The translations under genes were made by a program, and so were the position numbers. Positions 19,918 to 28,409 of a stretch of 64,000 nt of DNA are shown here, one piece after another. This DNA comes from Dehalogenimonas sp. THU2 (GTDB taxonomy: Bacteria > Chloroflexota > Dehalococcoidia > Dehalococcoidales > Dehalococcoidaceae): assembly GCF_039749495.1 (NCBI RefSeq), contig NZ_JBDLLU010000004.1, positions 62,001-126,000 of the forward strand, read 5' to 3'. A model generated the notes under the pieces. That model was not told the DNA's origin, made no database searches, and saw nothing but the letters and a program-made list of their open reading frames with translations. Every line of letters begins with the position of its first letter. Position 1 is the first letter of the stretch.

Positions 19918-22029
19918 ATGCACCAATCGAACCACAAGGAAATGGTACCCCTGGTCGATATTTACGGCAGTAATGTCTTCAACGACCAGGTCATGCGGCA
20001 GATGCTGCCGAAGGAGATCTACAAATCCTTCAGGCAGACGATTGAAGAAGGGTTGCCGCTTGGCGCGCAGGTCGCGGAAGTAGTGGCTTCCGCCATGAAA
20101 GACTGGGCTATAGCCAAGGGCTCCACCCATTTCACTCACTGGTTTCAGCCCCTGACCGGCATCACCGCGGAAAAGCATGACTCATTTATTTCGCCGACGG
20201 CTGACGGGCGTACGATGATGGAGTTCTCCGGCAAGGAGCTCATCAAGGGTGAGCCGGATGCCTCTTCTTTCCCTTCCGGTGGTCTGCGCGCCACCTTCGA
20301 AGCCCGCGGCTATACCGCCTGGGACTGCACTTCTCCGGCTTTCGTCAAGGACGGCAGCCTGTGCATCCCGACCGCCTTCGCTTCTTATACCGGCGAAGCG
20401 CTCGACAAGAAGACCCCCCTGCTGCGCTCTATGGATGCCCTGAACCGCCAGGCGCTCCGGGTGCTGCGGGTCCTGGGCAATAAAACGACCAAGCGGGTCG
20501 TGACCACCGTCGGGCCGGAGCAGGAATATTTCATCATCGACAAAAAACTGTTCGACCAGCGCGAGGATCTGATTCTCACCGGCCGGACGCTTTTCGGCGC
20601 CAAACCCCCCAAGGGACAGGAGATGGAAGACCATTACTTCGGCCAGATCAAGGACCGGATACTGGCTTTCATGGCCGACCTGGATATCGAACTGTGGAAG
20701 CTGGGTGTGGCCGCCAAGACCAAGCACAATGAAGTGGCCCCGGCGCAGCATGAGTTGGCGGTGATCTTCACCACTTCCAACATCGCCACTGACCACAATC
20801 AACTGGCGATGGAGGCGATGAAAAAAATCGCCCTGCGCCACGGACTGGTCTGCCTGCTGCATGAAAAGCCCTTTGCCGGCATCAACGGCTCCGGCAAACA
20901 CAATAACTGGTCCATGTCCACCAATGACGGGCAGAACCTGCTGGAACCCGGCACCGACCCGCATCAGAATGTCCAGTTCCTGGTGTTCCTGAGCGCCGTC
21001 ATCAAAGCGGTCGATGATTACGCGGACCTGCTGCGGCACTCTGCCGCCAGCCCGGGCAACGATCACCGCCTGGGAGCTAATGAGGCCCCACCGGCTATCA
21101 TCTCCATATTCCTCGGTGAACAGTTGACGGATATCCTGGCTCAGATAGAGGCGGGCGGCGCCACCAAGAGTAAGGCCGGCGGCATCATGCACCTGGGTAC
21201 CGCTTCTTTGCCGTCGCTGCCCAAGGATACCACCGACCGCAACCGGACCTCGCCCTTCGCCTTCACCGGCAACAAGTTCGAGTTCCGGATGGTCGGTTCG
21301 ATGCAGTCGATCGCCAAGGCTAACTTCACGCTCAATACCATCGTCGCCGAGAGCCTGAACCAGTTTGCCGACCGGCTGGAGAAGGCCGCCAACGTCGATA
21401 GAGAGATCGCCGAGATCATCCTCGAGGTTATCAAGAAGAACAAGCGCGTCATCTTCAACGGCAACAATTACGCTGAGGAGTGGGTTACCGAGGCCGAGAA
21501 GCGCGGCCTGCCCAACATCCGCTCCACTGTCGACGCCATCGGGGCGATCAGGGCGGAAAAGAATATCGCACTGATGGAAAAACACGGCGTCCTGTCCCGC
21601 GTCGAGATGGAATCCCGCTGCGAGATCCAGTACGAGATCTATATCAAGACGATCAACATCGAAGCGCTGACCATGGTCGAGATGTCCAAGCGCCAGATCC
21701 TGCCGGCCGTAATCAGCTTCCGGGCCGACCTGGCCGGGTCGATTAGCAGTATCCTAGACATCGACGGAAACGCGGATGTGGAGAAAGCCCTGTTCAACCA
21801 GGTCAGCGAAACCCTGAAGTCGTTCAGCGCCAACCTTGCCAAACTGGAGAAAGCGGTCCAGAAGGCCAGCCACCTGCACGGCGACACCAAAGCCCAGGCG
21901 ATCGCCTACCGCGACCTGGTCTTCACGGCGATGGCGGAACTGCGCAAGGATGCCGATACGCTGGAGACGGTCGTCGATTCCGATTATTGGCCGATGCCGA
22001 CTTACGCGAAGTTGTTGTTCAATCTGTAA
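19918..22029 (+). CDS. glnN: Glutamine synthetase type III
   Basis: About 703 residues, the size that distinguishes GSIII from the ~470-residue GSI. Conserved blocks are LPKEIYKSF-like near the N-terminus, [26 protein letters not shown] and [18 protein letters not shown], which supply metal, glutamate and ATP contacts. The enzyme makes glutamine from glutamate, ammonia and ATP. I chose the ATG at 19918 after AAAGGAGAATTAAAG; 19891 is an alternative. A strong terminator follows, so the gene is monocistronic; no PII or GlnR gene is near. Confidence 0.96.
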   Translation: MHQSNHKEMVPLVDIYGSNVFNDQVMRQMLPKEIYKSFRQTIEEGLPLGAQVAEVVASAMKDWAIAKGSTHFTHWFQPLTGITAEKHDSFISPTADGRTMMEFSGKELIKGEPDASSFPSGGLRATFEARGYTAWDCTSPAFVKDGSLCIPTAFASYTGEALDKKTPLLRSMDALNRQALRVLRVLGNKTTKRVVTTVGPEQEYFIIDKKLFDQREDLILTGRTLFGAKPPKGQEMEDHYFGQIKDRILAFMADLDIELWKLGVAAKTKHNEVAPAQHELAVIFTTSNIATDHNQLAMEAMKKIALRHGLVCLLHEKPFAGINGSGKHNNWSMSTNDGQNLLEPGTDPHQNVQFLVFLSAVIKAVDDYADLLRHSAASPGNDHRLGANEAPPAIISIFLGEQLTDILAQIEAGGATKSKAGGIMHLGTASLPSLPKDTTDRNRTSPFAFTGNKFEFRMVGSMQSIAKANFTLNTIVAESLNQFADRLEKAANVDREIAEIILEVIKKNKRVIFNGNNYAEEWVTEAEKRGLPNIRSTVDAIGAIRAEKNIALMEKHGVLSRVEMESRCEIQYEIYIKTINIEALTMVEMSKRQILPAVISFRADLAGSISSILDIDGNADVEKALFNQVSETLKSFSANLAKLEKAVQKASHLHGDTKAQAIAYRDLVFTAMAELRKDADTLETVVDSDYWPMPTYAKLLFNL

Positions 22030-22071
22030 CTCCGGCTGAATCAGACTCATCAGTCGAATCGAACATGAGAA

Positions 22072-22101
22072 AGCTGGCCCCGCAAGGGGCCAGCTTTTTT
22101 T
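22072..22101 (+). terminator. Intrinsic terminator after glnN
   Basis: AGCTGGCCCC pairs with GGGGCCAGCT across a GCAA tetraloop, followed by a run of seven T. Confidence 0.95.
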
Positions 22102-22215
22102 ATGGGACATTTGGGAAAGATAGTAAGGAAAAGTTAGTATAAGTAAGGTTAAGATATCTTGTATATGCCGAATTAGCGGAGTAAGATGATGATGAGAACC
22201 GTTGAAAGGAGGGCT

Positions 22216-22686
22216 ATGCTTAAAGAATTCAAGACCTTCATCATGCGCGGCAACGTTGTGGACCTGGCGGTTGGTATCGTTATCGGCGCGGCTTTCGGGT
22301 CTATCGTCAATTCTTTTGTCGCAGACGTACTAATGCCGCCAATAGGCCTTCTCCTGGGTAATGTGGATTTCGCAAATCTCTTTATCGTTCTAAAAGAGGG
22401 CGCTACGGCTGCTCCTTATGAATCACTGGCTGCGGCCCAGGCAGCCGGGGCAGTCACCATCAATTACGGCGTATTTATCAGCGCTCTAACCAGCTTTCTG
22501 ATCGTGGCAGCGGCTATATTTTTCCTGGTGGTCAGGCCACTCAATCAGATTGCCGCCCGTCAAAAAGCCAGGGAAGCCGCAGCGGCAATTCCAGCGGAAG
22601 CGACTACCAAGGATTGTCCTTACTGCGCGACTTCAATCCCCGTCAAGGCAAAAAGGTGCCCTAATTGTACATCGGCTCTAACTTAG
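22216..22686 (+). CDS. mscL: Large-conductance mechanosensitive channel with C-terminal zinc ribbon
   Basis: 156 residues from the ATG at 22216, which follows AAAGGAGG. The MscL core is plain: KEFKTFIMRGNVVDLAVGIVIGAAFG (TM1 pore helix), a periplasmic loop, TM2 (~95-115, GVFISALTSFLIVAAAIFFLVV). After the cytoplasmic helix a CPYC...CPNC pair (~131-153) forms a zinc ribbon in place of the usual bundle end. MscL releases solutes under hypo-osmotic shock. DUF1508 follows 23 bp later. Confidence 0.95.
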   Translation: MLKEFKTFIMRGNVVDLAVGIVIGAAFGSIVNSFVADVLMPPIGLLLGNVDFANLFIVLKEGATAAPYESLAAAQAAGAVTINYGVFISALTSFLIVAAAIFFLVVRPLNQIAARQKAREAAAAIPAEATTKDCPYCATSIPVKAKRCPNCTSALT

Positions 22687-22709
22687 AAAATTAAAAAAAG
22701 GAGGATACA

Positions 22710-22892
22710 ATGGCAGGAAAATTCGAATTGTACCAGGACAAGGCAGGGGAGTTCCGATTCAGATTGGTCGCATCGAACGGGCAGACGATCGCGGTTTCCG
22801 AAGGGTACAAGGCAAAGGCCAGTGCCCTGAATGGCATTGAGTCCGTAAAAACAAACGCTCCCACCGCGAGCATCGAAGACAAAACCACCTAA
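22710..22892 (+). CDS. DUF1508 (YegP-like) protein
   Basis: 60 residues with one copy of the DUF1508 repeat (KFELYQDKAGEFRFRLVASNGQTIAVSEGYKAKASALNGIESVK), as in E. coli YegP, which has two copies. Biochemical role unknown. Strong ribosome site AAAAAGGAGG; probably co-transcribed with mscL, and a terminator follows. Confidence 0.92.
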   Translation: MAGKFELYQDKAGEFRFRLVASNGQTIAVSEGYKAKASALNGIESVKTNAPTASIEDKTT

Positions 22893-22916
22893 AAAGCAAG
22901 AAACCTGAGAGACTAT

Positions 22917-22954
22917 GCCGTGCCTGGGACAGATACCCCAGGCACGGCTTATTT
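22917..22954 (+). terminator. Intrinsic terminator after mscL-DUF1508
   Basis: A 12-bp perfect stem GCCGTGCCTGGG/CCCAGGCACGGC with an 8-nt loop, followed by TTATTTG. Confidence 0.85.
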
Positions 22955-23009
22955 GCATGTATAGATTAGTCAGACGCGCGGTTTTATCGGGCAGGGGCAT
23001 GAACCGCAC

Positions 23010-23098
23010 AATAACAAGAGTGAATCCCTCTTAGTCTCTCCTTCGACTTCGCTCGGGACCAGGCCTTTACGAAAGTGAGAGACGCGAATGGGCGCTAA
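23010..23098. repeat. Interspersed GC-rich repeat
   Basis: GTGAATCCCTCTTAGTCTC, CTCCTTCGACTTCGCTC, GGCCTTTACGAAAG and GAGAGACGCGAATGGG. The last module recurs exactly at 29.25 kb. Confidence 0.6.
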
Positions 23099-23127
23099 GT
23101 TGGGTTATTAAAACCATAAACACCTAC

Positions 23128-23155
23128 TTGACTCCCAATGAAGTAGTAGTATAAT
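23128..23155 (+). promoter_or_regulatory. Promoter of the NifX-like/DUF134 operon
   Basis: TTGACT and TATAAT separated by 16 bp, 39 bp before the ATG at 23195. Confidence 0.7.
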
Positions 23156-23194
23156 ATTGGGTATATGCTCATAATGGGGCAAAAGGAGAGATTT

Positions 23195-23578
23195 ATGAAA
23201 TACGCGATTCCGGTTTACGGGGGACGTTTATCAGCTCATTTCGGTCAGTCCAGCGAATTCATGCTGATCGATGTGGATGAGAAGGGTACATTATCGAACA
23301 AGGAAACCATTGCGGTAACGCCCCATAATTGCGGCGGGAATCCTAAGATACTGGCGGACAAGGGAGTCAAAGTGGTGCTGGCCGGGGGGATGGGGATGGG
23401 CCCCCGGATTGCGTTTGAACGGCAGAATATTCAGGTTGTTTTGGGAGTAGTTGAGCCGGATCCGGAACAGGCAGTTATAGGGCATTTCAACAGGACGCTC
23501 GTCAGCGGGCAGAATGTCTGTAGCCACGGCGACTCTCCCTGTGATCACGCGGGCCAGCATCATCACGGGCACAACTAG
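23195..23578 (+). CDS. NifX/NifB-type dinitrogenase iron-molybdenum cofactor domain protein
   Basis: 127 residues from the ATG at 23195 (AAAGGAGAGA upstream). The domain runs from MKYAIPVYGGRLSAHFGQSSEF to ~110 and includes GGNPKILADKGVKVVLAGGMG. The tail is rich in Cys and His (CSHGDSPCDHAGQHHHGHN) and probably binds metal. Stand-alone relatives bind Fe-S or Fe-Mo clusters; outside diazotrophs their targets are mostly unknown. No nif genes are in the window. The DUF134 regulator follows by 9 bp. Confidence 0.9.
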   Translation: MKYAIPVYGGRLSAHFGQSSEFMLIDVDEKGTLSNKETIAVTPHNCGGNPKILADKGVKVVLAGGMGMGPRIAFERQNIQVVLGVVEPDPEQAVIGHFNRTLVSGQNVCSHGDSPCDHAGQHHHGHN

Positions 23579-23587
23579 CCGAATCTA

Positions 23588-23896
23588 ATGACCAGACCTC
23601 CCAAGTGCCGCGCCGTCGAAAGCATGCCGGGCGTAACCTACTATAAACCGGCGGGCATTCCTTTGCGGTTGATCGAGGAATTGGTATTGCCGGTCGAGGG
23701 GCTGGAAGCGTTGCGGTTGAAAGACCTGGAAGGGTTGGACCAGGCCGAATGTGCCGCAAAAATGGGGATATCCCGCGCCACTTTTCAGAGAGTATTGGCA
23801 AAAGCGAGAAAGACCGTTGCCGAGGCCCTAACGACCGGTAAGGCTATCAAGATTGAAGGCGGGGTGTTCTTCTTAACCGATTCTCAGTCGATCTAG
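23588..23896 (+). CDS. DUF134 family helix-turn-helix protein
   Basis: 102 residues. MTRPPKCRAVESMPGVTYYKPAGIPL is the DUF134 N-terminus and LDQAECAAKMGISRATFQRVLAKARKTVAEALT is a sigma-4-like HTH. DUF134 genes are routinely paired with NifX/NifB-domain genes, as here; they are thought to be DNA-binding, perhaps cluster-sensing regulators. No ribosome site is evident, so translation is probably coupled. Confidence 0.9.
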   Translation: MTRPPKCRAVESMPGVTYYKPAGIPLRLIEELVLPVEGLEALRLKDLEGLDQAECAAKMGISRATFQRVLAKARKTVAEALTTGKAIKIEGGVFFLTDSQSI

Positions 23897-23939
23897 GCTG
23901 AAGCAACAGGACACTCGAATTCAATCGGTTCTTCGTTGC

Positions 23940-24016
23940 TGGAGGTGCCCCCTCATACATTCGCTTTGCTCAGTACAGGCCTTAGTCCTCTCCCTCGTGG
24001 GGGAGAGGAGATTACT
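23940..24016. repeat. Interspersed GC-rich repeat
   Basis: GGTGCCCCCTCATACATTCG, GCTTTGCTCAGTACAGGCC and CCTCTCCCTCGTGGGGGAGAGGAGATTA; the hairpin end matches 9300-9320 and 40370-40390. Confidence 0.6.
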
Positions 24017-24081
24017 CGTACAAGCCGATAAGAGGGTGTATTATAACCGGCTTCCAGAATGCGGGCCAGCGTTTGGCTGGA

Positions 24082-24276
24082 TTAGCAGACGTCTACGTGT
24101 CGCTCGGGTTCCAGTAAATCATATGTTAAAAGTATTTCAGCTTCCTTTTTGACCTTTTTCAGTTCGTTGGCTGAAATATGATAGTGCTTCTTGACCATTT
24201 TTAAGACGTCCTCGAAGCCATATCGATTGCTCGTCTCAAAAATCCCCACCACTGTTTCGGCAATGTCCCGGACCAC
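24082..24276 (-). CDS. Small hypothetical protein
   Basis: 64 residues starting at GTG with a clear ribosome site (GTAAGGAGAAATC). It is mostly helical: VVGIFETSNRYGFEDVLKMVKKHYHISANELKKVKKEAEILLTYDLL. No known family. An AT-rich region lies upstream and may hold the promoter. Confidence 0.65.
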   Translation of the reverse strand: MVRDIAETVVGIFETSNRYGFEDVLKMVKKHYHISANELKKVKKEAEILLTYDLLEPERHVDVC

Positions 24277-24412
24277 TTTGATTTCTCCTTACTAAAAGTT
24301 TATATTACGTTACAAATAATTATACACCTAATTGTAAATATTATCAGTCCTGCTTTAAAAACGAGGATTCAGGGATCGGGAGATGCCCGGAATTTTGCGG
24401 TTGCAAGCATAA

Positions 24413-24937
24413 TTGCCAAAAGCGCTGCCGTTGGATAAAATCATCCTTTCGAAAGATGAGTCAGAGCTTTTCAGGGCGCGGCAGGGGGAGGCGGCGAAGC
24501 TCGAGCCGGCGAATATGGCAATTCTGATCCGGCCCGCGGCTATCGAAGACCACCCCATGACCTGCCCGCGCGACGGAAAGTGGCTGACACGCTTCAGCGA
24601 CGAACACTTTCCAGAGGAAATCATTCTGGAACAGTGCCCCGCCTGTAGAGGACTGTGGCTCAACCGGGGTCACTTCATTGGGTACCAGCGGTTCCGCGAG
24701 CAACAGTGGACAGCCCGGATAGAAACGCCGGGCGATCCGAAACTCAGGGCAGAACTTCAACAACTGGTAGATGAATACCAGGCGGGTAAATCGACCGAGA
24801 CTCTGCAGAAGCTGGGAAAATTCCTGTCCACACCGATGGATCCGGGCGCACCCCGGAACGCTGAGGCGGAACAGGCGGTGAGCACGGTGATGGGGGTGGT
24901 GATGGCGTTGCTACGCGCGTTCGTGCTGAGGTTTTAA
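24413..24937 (+). CDS. TFIIB-type zinc-ribbon protein
   Basis: Up to 174 residues from TTG at 24413; the start is uncertain and in-frame ATGs lie at 24515 and 24557. The core CPRDGKWL...EQCPACRGLWLNRGHF is the zf-TFIIB pattern (C-x3... and CPxCxGxWL), binding one zinc. A helical C-terminus ends in a hydrophobic stretch (STVMGVVMALLRAFVLRF) that may touch the membrane. Function unknown. Confidence 0.7.
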   Translation: MPKALPLDKIILSKDESELFRARQGEAAKLEPANMAILIRPAAIEDHPMTCPRDGKWLTRFSDEHFPEEIILEQCPACRGLWLNRGHFIGYQRFREQQWTARIETPGDPKLRAELQQLVDEYQAGKSTETLQKLGKFLSTPMDPGAPRNAEAEQAVSTVMGVVMALLRAFVLRF

Positions 24938-24987
24938 GCGGATAATCGGAACCCATCGTTAAACGCTAACTCAGGCGTTGGCGGGCT

Positions 24988-25548
24988 TCAATCCGGTATC
25001 ACTTCTTGTTCAGTGAATTCCTCCGATGGGTGGGGCAACGGGCAGACGGAGGCGGATTTGGCGTCTATCTGCGGCAGGTTGCCGGAGGAGAAACTCATCA
25101 CGCAGCCGGGGTCCTCGCAGTGGCCTAGGTCGAAAAGATGACCTGTCTCATGGATTGCCTCTTTAACGGTGCGGGTGCGGAGCAGGGCGGCGTCCGGGTG
25201 GTCTTCCTTCAGGCGGAAGGTGGATAGTGTGGCGATGCCGGCGGTGGGTTCCGCTTCGCCGAAGGCGAAATCGTAATCCGGGCAGAAAAGATCCACATCC
25301 ACGATGCCCAGTATCCTGTCCTGAGGTCCTTTGGGTATCTCCCGAAGTTTATCAAGGATCAGGGGAGATGAATACTGCTTCCTCCTGCGGTTCCAGGCGA
25401 AGGAAACGTCATGACTCATCTCCACGGTTTCCACCGGGAGGCCGAATTCTTTTTTCAGTTGAGCCGACAGTTCAGGCAGGGTGGCAGGGGGAAGCTCGCT
25501 CATGAGGGCGAGGATGATGTGGCCGGGGTTGGGATTGGTTATGGGCAT
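24988..25548 (-). CDS. Archaemetzincin-like zinc metalloprotease
   Basis: 186 residues. HETGHLFDLGHCEDPGCVM carries the HExxH zinc site, third His/Cys region, CxxxxC and Met-turn of archaemetzincins (AmzA). The usual Gly of HExxHxxG is Asp, and where a CxxC normally follows about 17 residues after the Met the protein has CPLP. The catalytic site is therefore intact but the second structural zinc site is altered. Family members are small soluble proteases of unknown substrate. Confidence 0.88.
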   Translation of the reverse strand: MPITNPNPGHIILALMSELPPATLPELSAQLKKEFGLPVETVEMSHDVSFAWNRRRKQYSSPLILDKLREIPKGPQDRILGIVDVDLFCPDYDFAFGEAEPTAGIATLSTFRLKEDHPDAALLRTRTVKEAIHETGHLFDLGHCEDPGCVMSFSSGNLPQIDAKSASVCPLPHPSEEFTEQEVIPD

Positions 25549-25559
25549 ACGGCTCTCCA

Positions 25560-25632
25560 GGGGAGAGAAATTCGAAATCCGAATATCGAAATACGAAACA
25601 AATTCTAATTACCGAAATTATAATGACCGAAA
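25560..25632. repeat. AT-rich interspersed repeat
   Basis: Short alternating motifs (AAATCCGAATATCGAAATACGAAAC) similar to 19556-19618 and 29310-29357. Confidence 0.5.
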
Positions 25633-25637
25633 AGGGG

Positions 25638-25889
25638 TTACCGCTTTAATTCAGCGCATTTATCGATGAGTTCGGAGTCTTCCGGTTCGACCAGGATAAC
25701 GCCGTCCGGGAAGACGATGGTGGGGACGCTGCGGTTGCCGCGGTTGGTTTGTTCCACGAAGGCGCAGGCTTCCTTGTCGGCTTCGATGTCGAACCAGGTG
25801 TAGATGACGTTTTGCCGGTCCAGGATAGCCCGGGAGCGGCGGGTGTGGGAACACCAGGTTGTTCCGTAGAGTCTGGTTTGATCCGGCAT
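25638..25889 (-). CDS. Glutaredoxin-like protein with CSHT site
   Basis: 83 residues with the mycoredoxin/glutaredoxin arrangement: TTWCSHT (Cys13, second Cys replaced by Thr16), SVPTIVFPDG with the cis-Pro, and a final helix. The single cysteine points to monothiol chemistry. Ribosome site GAAGGAGG. Confidence 0.88.
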   Translation of the reverse strand: MPDQTRLYGTTWCSHTRRSRAILDRQNVIYTWFDIEADKEACAFVEQTNRGNRSVPTIVFPDGVILVEPEDSELIDKCAELKR

Positions 25890-25969
25890 AGATCCTCCTT
25901 CTACCGTCGATTTATTTTAGCGGGTTCAGGCGGGTAGTTGGTAATCCGGGGGGAGATACTCCGAGCCGT

Positions 25970-26335
25970 TTATTTATTCCCGCCCAGAACCTCATCTACC
26001 CTGAATCGGACGATCTTTTTTACCAGGTCGTAGGGGATGGGCTGGTCGAGGGGGAACTGGACGGCGCCCTTGGAACGTTTATACGATGAGAGTTCCGTAT
26101 CGAAGGCGGAGGTGCCGGAGGGGGTGGGGTAGAAGCCGATGTGATTCTGCCACGCGGCGAAGTGGACCAGGTTCTTTTTGTTCAGTTTGAAGGTGGGCAT
26201 GCCGTAGCTGATTGCTTCCGTGGTACCGGGGGCGGTTTCCTTGATCACCCGGCGCATTTTCTCCAGGATATCGCGGATGTCATCAGGAAAAGCCGCGATA
26301 TAAACGTCGATCGCTTCGCTGGGTTCGGTGGTCAT
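25970..26335 (-). CDS. DUF1801 family protein
   Basis: About 121 residues with the DUF1801/YdhG pattern (AISYGMPTFKLNKKNLVHFAAWQNHIGFYPTPSG, then KGAVQFPLDQPIPYDLVKKIVRFR). Bacillus relatives are described as iron-chaperone-like; the function here is unknown. The ATG at 26335 follows GGGGTG; a GTG at 26347 would overlap the upstream stop. Confidence 0.87.
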   Translation of the reverse strand: MTTEPSEAIDVYIAAFPDDIRDILEKMRRVIKETAPGTTEAISYGMPTFKLNKKNLVHFAAWQNHIGFYPTPSGTSAFDTELSSYKRSKGAVQFPLDQPIPYDLVKKIVRFRVDEVLGGNK

Positions 26336-26343
26336 CGGCCGGT

Positions 26344-26757
26344 TCACCCCTGATCTTTACTTGCTTTCAATCGTTTGGAGGCCCGGATATACGCGGTATT
26401 GGCCTCTCCCAGTTTGGTGGTGGCAACTTCCGCGGTGCTCCACCAGACGCTCCGGTTCCAGGGGGAGGTGACGTTAAAATAGTCCAGGCCGTAATTTAAA
26501 CCGTCAAAAAATACTTTGTAAGCCGCCTGGAACTTTTTTTTGATCTCTTTCAAGTCTTTTTCAGCGGGATCCGGAACAGCCTTCAACCGGTCGATCACGG
26601 CGGGGAAATTGGCGGCGGCCTCCTTCAGGGCTTCGATGGTGGCCTGTTCGTTTTCAGCGGCGACGGCGTCATCGACCTTCTGGATGATCCGTTTGGCGTC
26701 CTCGCGGATCGCAGAGAATACTGCCAGCCACTGTGCCGGGGTTTCTTTGTCGGTCAA
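26344..26757 (-). CDS. Hypothetical helical protein
   Basis: 137 residues starting with TTG behind AAGGAGCAGACAT. It is almost wholly helical, with a central segment DRLKAVPDPAEKDLKEIKKKFQ and a C-terminal basic end. No family recognised; it may be a small helical bundle. It overlaps or abuts the DUF1801 gene, indicating an operon. Confidence 0.65.
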   Translation of the reverse strand: MTDKETPAQWLAVFSAIREDAKRIIQKVDDAVAAENEQATIEALKEAAANFPAVIDRLKAVPDPAEKDLKEIKKKFQAAYKVFFDGLNYGLDYFNVTSPWNRSVWWSTAEVATTKLGEANTAYIRASKRLKASKDQG

Positions 26758-26807
26758 ATGTCTGCTCCTTCTTGGATAAATTCATATCAATTACCGACGA
26801 CATCGCC

Positions 26808-27812
26808 TCAGGCGGATTTCCGGATGCCGGTTTCGGTGATGAAACCGGTGATGTAGCGGGCGGGGGTGACGTCGAAGGCGGGATTGCAGACCTCTATGCC
26901 CTCAGGGGCGACGCGCTTGCCGGCCTGGTGGGTGACCTCGTCCGGCGAGCGCTCCTCGATGACGATCTCCTCACCGGTGGCGATCCGGTCGTCGAAGGTC
27001 GTCGAAGGGGCGGCGATGTAGAAGGGTACCTTGTTTTCCCGCGCCAACACAGCGATGCCGTAGGTGCCGATCTTGTTGGCGGTGTCGCCGTTGCGGGCGA
27101 TGCGGTCGGCTCCGGTGATGACCAGGTCTACCCGGGCTTCCTTCAGGAAATGGCCGGCCATGGAATCGGTGATGAGGCGGAAGGGGACATGGGCCTTTTT
27201 GAGTTCCCAGGTGGTCAGGCGGGCCCCTTGACATAACGGGCGGGTTTCGGTGGTCAACACCTGTATCCGCTTGCCCTGCCGATGGGCCTCGATGATGACG
27301 CCGAGGGCTGTGCCGCGGCCTGTGGTGGCCAGGGGACCGGTGTTGCAATGGGTCAGCACAGTGTCACCATCTTTGATGAGCGCGGCGCCGTATTCGGCGA
27401 TCCTGCGGGTGGATTCTATTTCCTCACAATGGATCTTTTCCGCCTCGGCCACCAGGGCTTCCTTGGCGGCGATGACGTCCCGGGCTTTATCCGCGACCGC
27501 GTTCAGGCGCTCGGCGGCCATGAAGAGGTTGCGGGCGGTCGGACGGGTGGCGGCGATCTCCGCTGCAATGGCGCGGTACTGGTCACGGAATTCGGTGAGG
27601 TCCCGTGAGTCTATCTTCAGGGCGCCGAGAGCGATGCCGTAGGCGGCGGCGACGCCGATGGCCGGGGCACCGCGCACCTTGAGGGACTTGATGGCCTCCG
27701 CGACCTGGTAGTGGTCGGCTAGCTCGATATAGGATTCATGCTGCGGCAGGCGGGTCTGGTCGATGATCATCAGACGGTCGCCGAGCCATTCTACGGGTTT
27801 TGTTTCATTCAT
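26808..27812 (-). CDS. mtnA: S-methyl-5-thioribose-1-phosphate isomerase
   Basis: 334 residues, normal length. The catalytic Cys is in LTHCNTGPLATTGRGTALG and the catalytic Asp in GADRIARNGDTANKIGT. MtnA isomerises MTR-1-P to MTRu-1-P in methionine salvage; in organisms without the rest of the pathway it can act on ribose-1-phosphate analogues or serve the DHAP shunt. No other mtn gene is in the window, and no SAM riboswitch is evident upstream. Confidence 0.96.
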   Translation of the reverse strand: MNETKPVEWLGDRLMIIDQTRLPQHESYIELADHYQVAEAIKSLKVRGAPAIGVAAAYGIALGALKIDSRDLTEFRDQYRAIAAEIAATRPTARNLFMAAERLNAVADKARDVIAAKEALVAEAEKIHCEEIESTRRIAEYGAALIKDGDTVLTHCNTGPLATTGRGTALGVIIEAHRQGKRIQVLTTETRPLCQGARLTTWELKKAHVPFRLITDSMAGHFLKEARVDLVITGADRIARNGDTANKIGTYGIAVLARENKVPFYIAAPSTTFDDRIATGEEIVIEERSPDEVTHQAGKRVAPEGIEVCNPAFDVTPARYITGFITETGIRKSA

Positions 27813-27957
27813 CCTAATACTGTCCCTGAATTACGCTCTCACGTCATTATAGCAGAGGAGGCATACGGCGCAAGGGTTTTGAATGAATTATTGAAAACGA
27901 TAATGCACATCAAAATAATGCTTTCCCACGGTTGCATCCGGGGGTATACTGTATGAC

Positions 27958-28380
27958 ATGAGAATAGGTCTTAAAATCACGGTATTAGCCCTCGTCACCA
28001 TGGGGTTCGGCGGTGCGGTCGGTTATTTATCGGCAATGGGCGCTGAACAGCCTTTGATCCGTATCGATCCGTTGCCATATCAAAACTTTGCCATCGCAGC
28101 CGGAGGCGGTATTGGTTTGGTGGTTTTTATATTGGCCTTTGCGTTTTATTACCTGAAACAGAGGAATAACAAAGGCGAAGGGTGGAACTTCACTTTAATA
28201 CTTGGGTCAATCTGTGGGGCTGCCATCGGGGCAATTACCAGTTACGTGGTTCTTGTTTCCGCTGAGAGTTACGGATTGATCGGCAGTAGCGTTGGAAAAA
28301 CGATATTCGAGACCGTAGTCCCGTCTGTGGTGGGAGGTATCGCAGGGCTGATAGTGGCGGCGATCGCGAATGAAAATTAA
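27958..28380 (+). CDS. Four-helix membrane protein of unknown function
   Basis: 140 residues with four predicted membrane helices: ~4-24, ~40-62, ~76-97 and ~115-135, with a short basic loop after the second (KQRNNKGEG). Many glycines lie in the helices. No family recognised. It is alone, with mtnA divergent from it. Confidence 0.7.
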   Translation: MRIGLKITVLALVTMGFGGAVGYLSAMGAEQPLIRIDPLPYQNFAIAAGGGIGLVVFILAFAFYYLKQRNNKGEGWNFTLILGSICGAAIGAITSYVVLVSAESYGLIGSSVGKTIFETVVPSVVGGIAGLIVAAIANEN

Positions 28381-28409
28381 CGGTAGAATCCGAAGGTAAA
28401 GCTGGCTAA

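Noticed and set aside
20182-21585. A 467-codon minus-strand frame opposite glnN
   Set aside because: It lies opposite the conserved core of type III glutamine synthetase and shows no protein signature.
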